Of a stretch of DNA of 15,085 nucleotides, positions 1-5,845 are shown piece after piece; within the stretch, counting starts at the first letter, position 1, and each line of letters starts with the position of its first letter. The position numbers and the translations under genes were made by a program. The notes under the pieces are model-generated. The model made no database searches. It was not told where the DNA came from and saw nothing but the letters and a program-made list of their open reading frames with translations. Source of the DNA: an uncultured Eubacterium sp. (GTDB lineage: Bacteria > Bacillota > Clostridia > Peptostreptococcales > Anaerovoracaceae); the NCBI GenBank assembly GCA_900551775.1, contig URXI01000069.1, positions 1-15,085 of the forward strand, written 5' to 3'.

Positions 1-7
1 GTCCCGA

Positions 8-946
8 CTACGTCTCGCCAGACAGCATCACTGCCGAAGTTCCGTCAAAAACAGCGTTGGCAACGTCAGTAATCTCCGCTCTGGTCGGCATCTGGCTGGT
101 TATCATCGACTCCAGCATCTGTGTCGCAGTGATGACAATCTTCCCCGACTGCACACATCTCCTGATAAACCGCTTCTGAATCCCCGGCAGCTTTTCGTAA
201 GCCACTTCCACACCCATGTCCCCTCTGGCAACCATGATCCCGTCGGCAACCTGTAAGATCTCTTCAAAGTTCTCGATCCCCTGGGTGCTCTCAATCTTTG
301 CGATAACCTCGATCTGTCCGCCGTTTTCATCCAGCAGCTTCCTGATCGTCATGACATCCTTCGCTGACCGCACAAAAGATGCCGCAATATAGTCTACGTC
401 GTTTTCGATGCCGAACAAAATATCTTTGCGATCCTGCTCGCTCAAATATTCCATATTGAGGTTAACATTGGGCAGGTTGATCCCCTTGTGATTGCTGATC
501 TTCCCGCCGTGAATCACAAGTCCTTTTACGTCAGTATCCGTGGTCTCCTCCACTTTGATGACGATTTTGCCGTCGTTGATCAAAACCAGGTTCCCTGCTC
601 TGACTTCCTTTGGAAAGTCCTGATAGGTCACGGAAACCATATCCTTCGTGCCCATGACGTCTCTCGTCGTGATGGTAAACGCTTGTCCGTCATCTAACAC
701 TTCCTGGCCTCTTTCAAAGTTTTTGATACGAATTTCCGGTCCTCTCGTGTCGAGCAAAACTGCCGCCGGAATTCCCAGTTCGTCTCTCACGCTTCTGAAA
801 TTCTCGATGGTCTGCTTATGCTCTTCGTGGGTGCCATGGGAGAAATTCAGCCGCGCTACATTCATCCCTGCCAAAAGCATGTTCTTGAGAGTTTCCCTCT
901 CCTTTGATGCAGGTCCAATCGTACAGACAATCTTTGTTTTTCTCAT
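8..946 (-). CDS. pyk: Pyruvate kinase, N-terminal two thirds, ended by an in-frame TAG near the left edge
   Basis: Pyruvate kinase transfers phosphate from phosphoenolpyruvate to ADP in the last step of glycolysis. The protein starts MRKTKIVCTIGPAS and shows the family motifs NVARLNFSHG, LLDTRGPEIR, the ASFVRS region, EVIAKIES, DGIMVARGDMGVE, TATQMLESM and PTRAEITDVANAVFDGTSAVMLSGET in the right order. Start chosen at 946: the RBS GAGGTG (957-952) lies 6 nt upstream, while the GTG at 955 is part of that RBS. Directly after SGET the frame reads TAG (10-8), then TCG GGA C. Family members continue here with A-x-G-[KQ]-YP and a further 150 or more residues, so the protein (312 aa) lacks the C-terminal part of the barrel and the C-terminal domain. 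The two codons after the TAG (S, G) fit continued family sequence. This is therefore a nonsense mutation, a recoded codon or a sequence error, rather than a natural end. Confidence 0.9.
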   Translation of the reverse strand: MRKTKIVCTIGPASKERETLKNMLLAGMNVARLNFSHGTHEEHKQTIENFRSVRDELGIPAAVLLDTRGPEIRIKNFERGQEVLDDGQAFTITTRDVMGTKDMVSVTYQDFPKEVRAGNLVLINDGKIVIKVEETTDTDVKGLVIHGGKISNHKGINLPNVNLNMEYLSEQDRKDILFGIENDVDYIAASFVRSAKDVMTIRKLLDENGGQIEVIAKIESTQGIENFEEILQVADGIMVARGDMGVEVAYEKLPGIQKRFIRRCVQSGKIVITATQMLESMITSQMPTRAEITDVANAVFDGTSAVMLSGET

Positions 947-978
947 TCTCTTCACCTCATATGTTTTGCGTTAGTATC

Positions 979-987
979 AGTATACCA
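979..987 (-). promoter_or_regulatory. Extended -10 promoter element for pyruvate kinase
   Basis: On the minus strand the sequence reads TGGTATACT, an extended -10 (TGn plus TATACT, 5 of 6 matches to TATAAT), about 33 nt upstream of the pyk start. The -35 region is weak (TTGCAG, 18 nt upstream), as is usual for extended -10 promoters. The same nine bases precede two other genes in this window. Confidence 0.6.
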
Positions 988-1041
988 TGATTCTTCCACA
1001 TTCTGCAAAAACAATGTGCAAAAAATGAACAAAGTTCCAGG

Positions 1042-1070
1042 TTGATACTTATTATCAATGATGCTATCAT
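1042..1070 (+). promoter_or_regulatory. Sigma-A promoter with overlapping dyad for the CoA-transferase gene
   Basis: TTGATA (1042-1047) and TATCAT (1065-1070) are separated by 17 nt, a good sigma-A promoter about 50 nt upstream of the CoA-transferase start. The -35 is one arm of an inverted repeat, TTGATA-CTTAT-TATCAA (1042-1058), so a dimeric regulator could bind here and block polymerase. The operator role is inferred from position and symmetry only. Confidence 0.6.
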
Positions 1071-1119
1071 GAAAAATAGCCAATCGACAAATAGAACACC
1101 AATCAGAGGAGGAACGATC

Positions 1120-2628
1120 ATGGAATTGGATCCAAGAATAAAAGAAAGAATGAGAAACGAGAGAGCTTATGATTTGATCAGGAGCGCGGAACAGGCGGCG
1201 GAGCTGATCGAGGACGGTATGGTCGTGGGTGTCAGCGGCTTCACCCCATCCGGATACCCCAAGGCTGTGCCTTTGGCTCTGGCTGAGAGAGCAAAAAAGG
1301 GCGCCGAATTGAAAATAGATCTCTATTCCGGTGCTTCCGTCGGTCCTGAAATTGACACGGCGCTCACAGAAGCGGGCGTCATTAGAAAAAGACTGCCCTA
1401 CCTCACCAACAAGACGATCAGAAAAGCGATTAACAAAGGAGATGTCGAATATACTGACATGCACCTTTCTCATTCTACCCAGTACATCAACTATGGATCG
1501 ATTCCAAAGGTAGATATTGCGATCGTAGAAGCGCTGGCAATTACAGAGGATGGCGGGCTGGTGCCTACCACAGCCATTGGAAATGCGCCTTCCTTTATCA
1601 AGCAGGCCGATAAAGTCATCGTCGAGCTGAATCTACATCAGTCCATGGCCTTAGAGGGCATGCACGACTGTCTCGTCATGGATAACCCGCCAAACAGGAA
1701 GCCCATCAACATCGTAAAGCCTGACGATCTGATTGGAAAGCCTTACATGGAATGCGGTTTAGACAAAATTGCCGCCATCGTTATCACCGATCTGCAGGAC
1801 GGCGTTCGTCCGCTGGCAGCCATTGACGACAACGCGAGGAAAATCGCCCAGAACATCATCAGTTTTTTAGAGGGCGAAGTAGAAGCCGGCAGATTGACAG
1901 ATACCCTTCTGCCCATCCAATCAGGCGTAGGCAGCGTAGCCAATGCCGTACTCTACGGACTGCTGGATTCTGAGTTCCACGATCTGACCTGCTACACAGA
2001 AGTGGTGCAGGATTCCATGCTGGAGATGCTCAAATGCGGCAAGGCAAAATGCGCTTCCACCACGGCCATCTCCCCGTCCCCGGAAATGAAGGAACAATTC
2101 GATCAAGAAGCTGAACTCTATAAGGGCAAGCTGATCTTCCGACCGCAGGAAATCAGCAATAATCCGGAAGTCATCCGCAGACTGGGCATCATCGCCATGA
2201 ACACCGCCCTGGAAGTGGATATCTACGGCAACGTCAACTCGACTCACGTCAACGGCTCTGGCATGATGAACGGCATCGGGGGCAGCGGCGATTTTGCCAG
2301 GAACGGTTCCATAACTATCTTTACGACGGCATCTTTGGCAAAGAATGGCGATATTTCTTCCATCGTACCGATGGTATCCCATGTGGACCATACAGAGCAC
2401 GATGTGATGGTCATCGTCACGGAGCAGGGATATGCAGATCTTCGCGGCTGCAGTCCAAAAGAAAGAGCGCTCAAAATCATCAACAACTGCGCCCACCCAG
2501 ACTATCGTGAAAAGTTAATGGATTATTACAACAGAGCGTGTGAAAACAGCGCCATGCAGACCCCGCATATCCTGGATGAGGCCTTGTCCTGGCATATCAA
2601 ATATATGAATGAAGGAACTATGAAATAA
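1120..2628 (+). CDS. Acetyl-CoA hydrolase/transferase family CoA-transferase (Cat1/AarC-like succinyl- or butyryl-CoA:acetate type)
   Basis: A cytosolic class I CoA-transferase that exchanges CoA between acyl-CoAs and carboxylates such as acetate, succinate or butyrate. Start at 1120: the RBS GAGGAGG lies a few bases upstream, while the longer frame opens with a TTG that is the promoter -35. The 502-residue length matches the Cat1/AarC family. The catalytic glutamate sits in YTEVVQD at residue 294, the same number as the active-site Glu of Acetobacter AarC as I recall it. The GSGDFARN motif begins at residue 388. The N-terminal GVSGFTPSGYPKAVP and the C-terminal VMVIVTEQGYADLRG are also typical. 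In Clostridia this family serves succinate, acetate or butyrate end-product formation. The acyl specificity cannot be read from the sequence. It is monocistronic and closed by a strong terminator. Confidence 0.92.
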   Translation: MELDPRIKERMRNERAYDLIRSAEQAAELIEDGMVVGVSGFTPSGYPKAVPLALAERAKKGAELKIDLYSGASVGPEIDTALTEAGVIRKRLPYLTNKTIRKAINKGDVEYTDMHLSHSTQYINYGSIPKVDIAIVEALAITEDGGLVPTTAIGNAPSFIKQADKVIVELNLHQSMALEGMHDCLVMDNPPNRKPINIVKPDDLIGKPYMECGLDKIAAIVITDLQDGVRPLAAIDDNARKIAQNIISFLEGEVEAGRLTDTLLPIQSGVGSVANAVLYGLLDSEFHDLTCYTEVVQDSMLEMLKCGKAKCASTTAISPSPEMKEQFDQEAELYKGKLIFRPQEISNNPEVIRRLGIIAMNTALEVDIYGNVNSTHVNGSGMMNGIGGSGDFARNGSITIFTTASLAKNGDISSIVPMVSHVDHTEHDVMVIVTEQGYADLRGCSPKERALKIINNCAHPDYREKLMDYYNRACENSAMQTPHILDEALSWHIKYMNEGTMK

Positions 2629-2635
2629 CGAAAAA

Positions 2636-2678
2636 CGAGTGCATCGGAATCTCTGATTCCGCCATGCACCCGTTTTTT
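2636..2678. terminator. Bidirectional rho-independent terminator between two convergent genes
   Basis: GTGCATCGGAATC (2639-2651) pairs with GATTCCG-cc-ATGCAC (2655-2669) around a 3-nt loop with a 2-nt bulge. T6 follows on the plus strand (2673-2678) and A5 precedes (2631-2635), so it can end both the CoA-transferase transcript and the convergent YbaK-family transcript. Confidence 0.9.
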
Positions 2679-3177
2679 ATCTCTCAAAGATAACGTCCGT
2701 ACCTATATTCTCTAAGAACTTCAGAAAGTCTTTCTTCTTCAGGGACAATGTCGCTGTATTTCGATTAGGATGAAAGTTGACCAGTTCGTCTTCTGCTGCA
2801 TCCGTAATCAGTTTCTCAAGCACCACGGTAACCCTGTGGTCTTTATCACTGATCAGGCCAAAGGGGGAGACGGAACCTGGCGTCAATCTCAATAGTTCCC
2901 ACATCTCTTCTTCCTTTGCAAATCGTATTTTCCCCCATCCAGTCAAAATTTTAAACTGTTTTGCATCCATATGACGATGGTCTTCTAAAATGACCATATA
3001 AAAGTGCCCTGTCTTTTTATCTTTGATCAAAAGATTTTTTAAATTGAGACCGGGCATAACCAGACCCTCCTCCTCTGCCTCCTGGGTGGAAAAAATTGCT
3101 TTGTGTTCGTGAACCTCATAATCAGTGATTCCAATTCTTTGAAAGACATCATATAGTTCTGCTTCATAAGGATCCAT
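2677..3177 (-). CDS. YbaK/ProX-family aminoacyl-tRNA deacylase (prolyl-tRNA synthetase associated domain protein)
   Basis: A free-standing trans-editing protein of the YbaK/EbsC fold. Relatives such as ProXp-ala hydrolyse mischarged Ala-tRNA(Pro) in the cytosol. The 166 residues form one domain. Visible motifs are NLKNLLIKDK (45-54, containing the conserved lysine K47), the HRHMDAKQF segment (67-75), the loop TPGSVSPFGL (99-108) and FHPNRN (135-140). The start has the RBS GGAAGGTGAG 4 nt upstream. It stands alone, divergent from the transglutaminase-like gene. The sequence of the PrdX subgroup is close, so a role tied to proline metabolism is possible, but no proline reductase genes are in view. 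Exact tRNA and amino acid specificity are not visible. Confidence 0.85.
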   Translation of the reverse strand: MDPYEAELYDVFQRIGITDYEVHEHKAIFSTQEAEEEGLVMPGLNLKNLLIKDKKTGHFYMVILEDHRHMDAKQFKILTGWGKIRFAKEEEMWELLRLTPGSVSPFGLISDKDHRVTVVLEKLITDAAEDELVNFHPNRNTATLSLKKKDFLKFLENIGTDVIFER

Positions 3178-3201
3178 CGTCTCACCTTCCTTTTAGACAT
3201 T

Positions 3202-3210
3202 AGTATACCA
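3202..3210 (-). promoter_or_regulatory. Extended -10 promoter element for the YbaK-family gene
   Basis: On the minus strand it reads TGGTATACT, 24 nt upstream of the start codon. The best -35 (TTGTCG) has a short 15-nt spacer, so the extended -10 probably carries the promoter. Confidence 0.6.
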
Positions 3211-3316
3211 TATTCTCCCCATCGACAACAGCCTTGCCTGTGGAAACATCCCCGAAACTTTCTCCTCCCGTCTGCATACAATGAACTACGATAATTTTTA
3301 TAATTGAGGTTCATTT

Positions 3317-4180
3317 ATGAAATATGCAGCTTCGAGAAAGGGAGTCGCCATGATCATTGCAGCAGCTTCCATGACTGCGTTGTTAGCGGCAGTCATGATA
3401 GCGGGCAAAGTGGACAATGCCCCTGTATTCACGTCCTGTTCTGATGCCAGAGCCTTCTATTGCCAGCAGGTGCTAGACCACACGAGGCAGATACAGTTCA
3501 CCTATGTCACAGACAACGGCAATACGTCTCAGGTCAGCAAGTTCTTTCACGACGATGCTTTTACAGATAAAGGCGATGATTTTTCGGTGGTGGGAGATTA
3601 CCTCAGATACAGCTTGTTTGACGGCTATAAAGCCAGCTGCAGCTATTTGAAGAAAAGCAAAAAGCACTATTATACGTTCAGCTATCGAGTCGCCTATAAA
3701 ACATCTGCCGTACAGGAAAAGAAATTTGAAATTCAGCTGAAAAAGACGTTGAACGCTCTGGATTTAGAACAGAAAACCGATTATGACAAAGTCAAAATAA
3801 TTTATGATTACATATGTCATACGGTAGAGTATGACAATATCCACGGACCAAACTACCCTGAAAAATACACCGCTTATGCTGCTCTGGTAAATAAGCGCGC
3901 CGTTTGTCAAGGTTATTCTACGTTGTTTTACAGGATGTGCAAAGCGGCAGATATTCCGGTACGCATTGTAGCAGGTACTGGAAGAAACGAAAACCACGCC
4001 TGGAACATCGTCAAACTGGGGCACGTCTATTACAACGTCGATACCACCTGGGATGCCGGAAGAAAGGAATACAACTATTTTTTAAAATCTGACGAAGCCT
4101 TTGCGGACCATCAGAGGAGCAAGGAATATGCTGCCTCTTCCTTCTATGACGAAAATCCAATGGCGGCTTTCAGCTATTAA
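3317..4180 (+). CDS. Membrane-anchored transglutaminase-like (cysteine protease fold) protein
   Basis: The 287-residue protein has a basic N-terminus and one hydrophobic segment (about residues 9-30), which reads as a signal anchor or signal peptide, so the rest is probably outside the membrane. The C-terminal half is a transglutaminase-like domain with the triad Cys197 (in AVCQGYS), His227 (in NHAWN) and Asp242 (in VDTTWD). Domains of this sort in Firmicutes act as peptidases or cross-linking enzymes, often near the cell wall. The substrate cannot be told. The middle part (about 35-150) has no motif I recognise. The RBS GAGGT lies about 6 nt upstream of the ATG. It is a single gene, divergent from the YbaK-family gene and ended by a hairpin. 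Fold call is firm, function is not. Confidence 0.82.
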   Translation: MKYAASRKGVAMIIAAASMTALLAAVMIAGKVDNAPVFTSCSDARAFYCQQVLDHTRQIQFTYVTDNGNTSQVSKFFHDDAFTDKGDDFSVVGDYLRYSLFDGYKASCSYLKKSKKHYYTFSYRVAYKTSAVQEKKFEIQLKKTLNALDLEQKTDYDKVKIIYDYICHTVEYDNIHGPNYPEKYTAYAALVNKRAVCQGYSTLFYRMCKAADIPVRIVAGTGRNENHAWNIVKLGHVYYNVDTTWDAGRKEYNYFLKSDEAFADHQRSKEYAASSFYDENPMAAFSY

Positions 4181-4206
4181 AAAAACTTCGTTTCCTATGA
4201 ATTGGA

Positions 4207-4237
4207 AAAAGACTATTCCCTCTGGGTCTAGTCTTTT
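4207..4237. terminator. Bidirectional hairpin terminator
   Basis: AAAAGACTA (4207-4215) pairs perfectly with TAGTCTTTT (4229-4237), and CCC/GGG inside the loop can extend the stem. It lies between two convergent genes, 26 nt after the transglutaminase-like stop and 12 nt past the zinc-ribbon gene stop. T-rich tracts follow in both directions. Confidence 0.75.
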
Positions 4238-4249
4238 ATTCTCAGTAAT

Positions 4250-4666
4250 CTATACTCTTTTCTGAAATTCACTGCCGCATTGATGGCATCTCACTTTGAT
4301 GGAGCCCTTCCCTTTGGGCGCTCTCATCCGCTGTCCACAGCCAGGGCATTTGAAGAAAGCGTAAACCTTGCGTTCGTAACGCCATTGTTTCAGACTCTTT
4401 CCCTTGGTAATTTTATATTTGAAAGCCAGGTACTTGTTGTTCTCCATCTCTCGCTTGTAGATATTTCTCGAAAAAGCTCTGAAATAAGCATAGATAAAGG
4501 AAAACACGCCGATATAGTATGCGACTCTGTAAATTGCCGGAAACTTGATGAGGAACATCGATAAGATCATCAGAAGCATGGCCGTCATGATGAGGAATCT
4601 GCCAAGATTGTCAAGACCCCGCCTTCCCTGCATGAACCTGTATAATTTGTATTTAAAGCCGTTCAT
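4250..4666 (-). CDS. Small membrane protein with C-terminal zinc ribbon, function unknown
   Basis: A 138-residue protein with two hydrophobic segments (about residues 23-41 and 45-64), a basic middle part, and a C-terminal zinc ribbon: Cys107-x2-Cys110 (KCPGCGQRMRAPKGKG) and Cys127-x2-Cys130 (VRCHQCGSEF). The ribbon resembles those that bind zinc structurally in small regulatory or assembly proteins of Firmicutes. By charge, it and the N-terminus should lie in the cytosol. An excellent RBS (GGAGGTGAG) lies 4 nt from the ATG. It stands alone between convergent and divergent neighbours. I do not recognise a named family, and the features support only a membrane-tethered zinc-binding protein. 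It ends with TAG. Confidence 0.75.
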   Translation of the reverse strand: MNGFKYKLYRFMQGRRGLDNLGRFLIMTAMLLMILSMFLIKFPAIYRVAYYIGVFSFIYAYFRAFSRNIYKREMENNKYLAFKYKITKGKSLKQWRYERKVYAFFKCPGCGQRMRAPKGKGSIKVRCHQCGSEFQKRV

Positions 4667-4832
4667 TCTCTCACCTCCTTATACTGTAAATCCCCAAAAG
4701 AACGAGCACTTAGTGATATTCGATCGGTTGGATTTTGTCGTATAACGCTTCTAATTACTATATTACACCGTATATGTATGTTTTATATTTGGATTATGTG
4801 AAGAAGTTGTGATGCTTTATCTCTATGTTTTG

Positions 4833-4841
4833 TGGTATACT
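4833..4841 (+). promoter_or_regulatory. Extended -10 promoter element for the BFD-like gene
   Basis: TGGTATACT, 33 nt upstream of the start codon at 4875 and 19 nt upstream of its RBS. This is the third copy of the same nine bases in a promoter position in this window. No clear -35 is seen. Confidence 0.65.
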
Positions 4842-4874
4842 AAAAAAGAATTGAATTGTAAGGAGACTTTCATT

Positions 4875-5075
4875 ATGGATAAACAATCTAGGGAATATGA
4901 GGTATGTCTCTGCTACCACACAACCCGTGGAGAAATAGAGGATATCATCAAGGAGACTGGCGTCCGTGACCTCAAGGCGCTCTGCGAGATAGCCAAGGTC
5001 GGGGACAAATGCGGCGGCTGCCGAGAAGATCTGCAGATGATTTTGGATGATATGGCAGCAGAGTCAGAAAATTAA
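4875..5075 (+). CDS. BFD-like [2Fe-2S]-binding protein (bacterioferritin-associated-ferredoxin type)
   Basis: A 66-residue protein with the cysteine pattern of the BFD-like [2Fe-2S] domain: Cys11-x-Cys13 near the N-terminus (EVCLCYHTT) and Cys46-x2-Cys49 near the end (DKCGGCREDL), with helix-forming sequence between (residues 18-42). Stand-alone BFD proteins donate or accept electrons. The classic one reduces bacterioferritin to release iron, and others serve in NifU or oxidoreductase fusions. The start at 4875 is set by the RBS AGGAGA 8 nt upstream; a longer frame from 4809 would run through the promoter. No bacterioferritin gene is adjacent. The convergent neighbour is rubrerythrin, another iron protein for peroxide defence, so a redox or iron-stress role is a reasonable inference. 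Confidence 0.82.
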   Translation: MDKQSREYEVCLCYHTTRGEIEDIIKETGVRDLKALCEIAKVGDKCGGCREDLQMILDDMAAESEN

Positions 5076-5084
5076 TCAAAAGAG

Positions 5085-5109
5085 AAAAGACCGGAACAAC
5101 CGGTCTTTT
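5085..5109. terminator. Bidirectional terminator between BFD-like gene and rubrerythrin
   Basis: AAAAGACCGG (5085-5094) and CCGGTCTTTT (5100-5109) form a perfect 10-bp stem with a 5-nt loop. T-rich sequence continues to about 5123 on the plus strand, and A-rich sequence precedes on the other side, so it can serve both convergent genes. Confidence 0.9.
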
Positions 5110-5121
5110 GCTTTTGTCTTT

Positions 5122-5724
5122 TTAAATCGCTCCTGTAAATGGTGCCAGTTCCAATCTGACAAAGTAGCCTTGATTGTGCTGACATACCGGGCAGATTTGC
5201 GGCGCGCTGGTGCCTTTGTGAATATGTCCGCAGTTGAGACACATCCAGTCGCATTCCACGTCGGAGATGAAGAGTTTGTTCTGTTCAAGCAGGTCTGCGA
5301 ACATGCCGAATCTGTCTCCATGAACTTTTTCAATCTTTGCAATCTGGTTGAATGAGTTTGCTACAGCCAGAAAACCTTCTTCCGAAGCCTTCTGTCCGAA
5401 AGCACTGTACACATCGTCATGCTCCTCATATTCGTTGTGCTGTGCGTAGCGCAGAAGCTGAATCATAGAATCTGTGATATCAACTGGATAGCCACCGTCA
5501 ATGTGAATGGTATCTCCTGCCAGTTCTTTCAGGTGATTGTAGAAAATCTCACCGTGTTCTTTCTCCTGGTTTGCTGTAAACGTAAAAACAGCTTCGATGA
5601 CATGAAGATTTGCATTTTTTGCCTGTGATGCGCCAAAGGTGTATCTGTTTCTCGCCTGGCTTTCACCGGCAAAAGCCCTCATCAGGTTCTCTTTTGTTTC
5701 ACTGTTACTAAAATTCGTTGACAT
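5122..5724 (-). CDS. rbr: Rubrerythrin
   Basis: Cytosolic non-haem iron peroxidase that reduces hydrogen peroxide to water in anaerobes, taking electrons from NAD(P)H through rubredoxin-type carriers. The 200 residues comprise an N-terminal ferritin-like four-helix domain with the di-iron ligands in FAGESQARNRY (Glu21), EKEHGE (Glu54, His57), the NEYEEH segment (Glu98) and EKVHGDRF (Glu132, His135). A C-terminal rubredoxin-like domain follows with Cys162-x2-Cys165 and Cys178-x2-Cys181. Start at 5724: the RBS AAGGGGG lies 6 nt upstream, and the 22 extra residues of the longer frame are AT-rich leader. It is a single gene with its own promoter region and terminators on both sides. Confidence 0.95.
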   Translation of the reverse strand: MSTNFSNSETKENLMRAFAGESQARNRYTFGASQAKNANLHVIEAVFTFTANQEKEHGEIFYNHLKELAGDTIHIDGGYPVDITDSMIQLLRYAQHNEYEEHDDVYSAFGQKASEEGFLAVANSFNQIAKIEKVHGDRFGMFADLLEQNKLFISDVECDWMCLNCGHIHKGTSAPQICPVCQHNQGYFVRLELAPFTGAI

Positions 5725-5755
5725 TTTTATCCCCCTTAATCTTTTTCGTTTATAG

Positions 5756-5783
5756 ATAGTATTTTCCAATTTAGTTATACTAT
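5756..5783. promoter_or_regulatory. Inverted repeat in the rubrerythrin promoter region
   Basis: ATAGTAT (5756-5762) and ATACTAT (5777-5783) are perfect 7-nt inverted arms spaced two helical turns apart, 32-59 nt upstream of the rubrerythrin start. A candidate -10 on the minus strand (TATAAC, 5779-5774) lies within it. It does not clearly match a PerR box; the operator function is inferred. Confidence 0.35.
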
Positions 5784-5801
5784 GCAACAAACTGTAAAGA
5801 A

Positions 5802-5837
5802 AAAACGGCTTTTAAAAAATGATTTAAAAGCCGTTTT
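5802..5837 (-). terminator. Strong rho-independent terminator after the antiporter gene
   Basis: A perfect 15-bp stem (AAAACGGCTTTTAAA at 5802-5816 with its complement at 5823-5837) and a 6-nt loop, followed on the minus strand by a TTTTTTCTTT tract. It starts 8 nt past the antiporter stop codon and insulates rubrerythrin from the upstream operon. Confidence 0.92.
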
Positions 5838-5845
5838 GTATTTTC

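Noticed and set aside
8..10. Genome-wide reassignment of TAG as a sense codon
   Set aside because: Four other genes in the window end in TAG at natural protein ends, and reading through gives short tails without homology; only a local explanation for pyk remains.
1042..1119. Upstream start extending the CoA-transferase by 26 residues
   Set aside because: The TTG there is the promoter -35, and the ATG at 1120 has a strong RBS and the usual family N-terminus.
952..1473. 173-residue minus-strand frame crossing the pyk/CoA-transferase intergenic region
   Set aside because: It overlaps both the divergent promoters and the CoA-transferase start, and shows no recognisable domain.
1921..2496. 191-residue open frame on the minus strand opposite the CoA-transferase gene
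   Set aside because: It lies wholly inside a clear family gene, has low-complexity His/Asp-rich translation and no RBS; it is a shadow of the coding strand.
4667..4832. Possible small RNA or riboswitch in the gap before the BFD-like gene
   Set aside because: Beyond the two genes' leaders I find no conserved aptamer-like stems or terminator pairs in this stretch.
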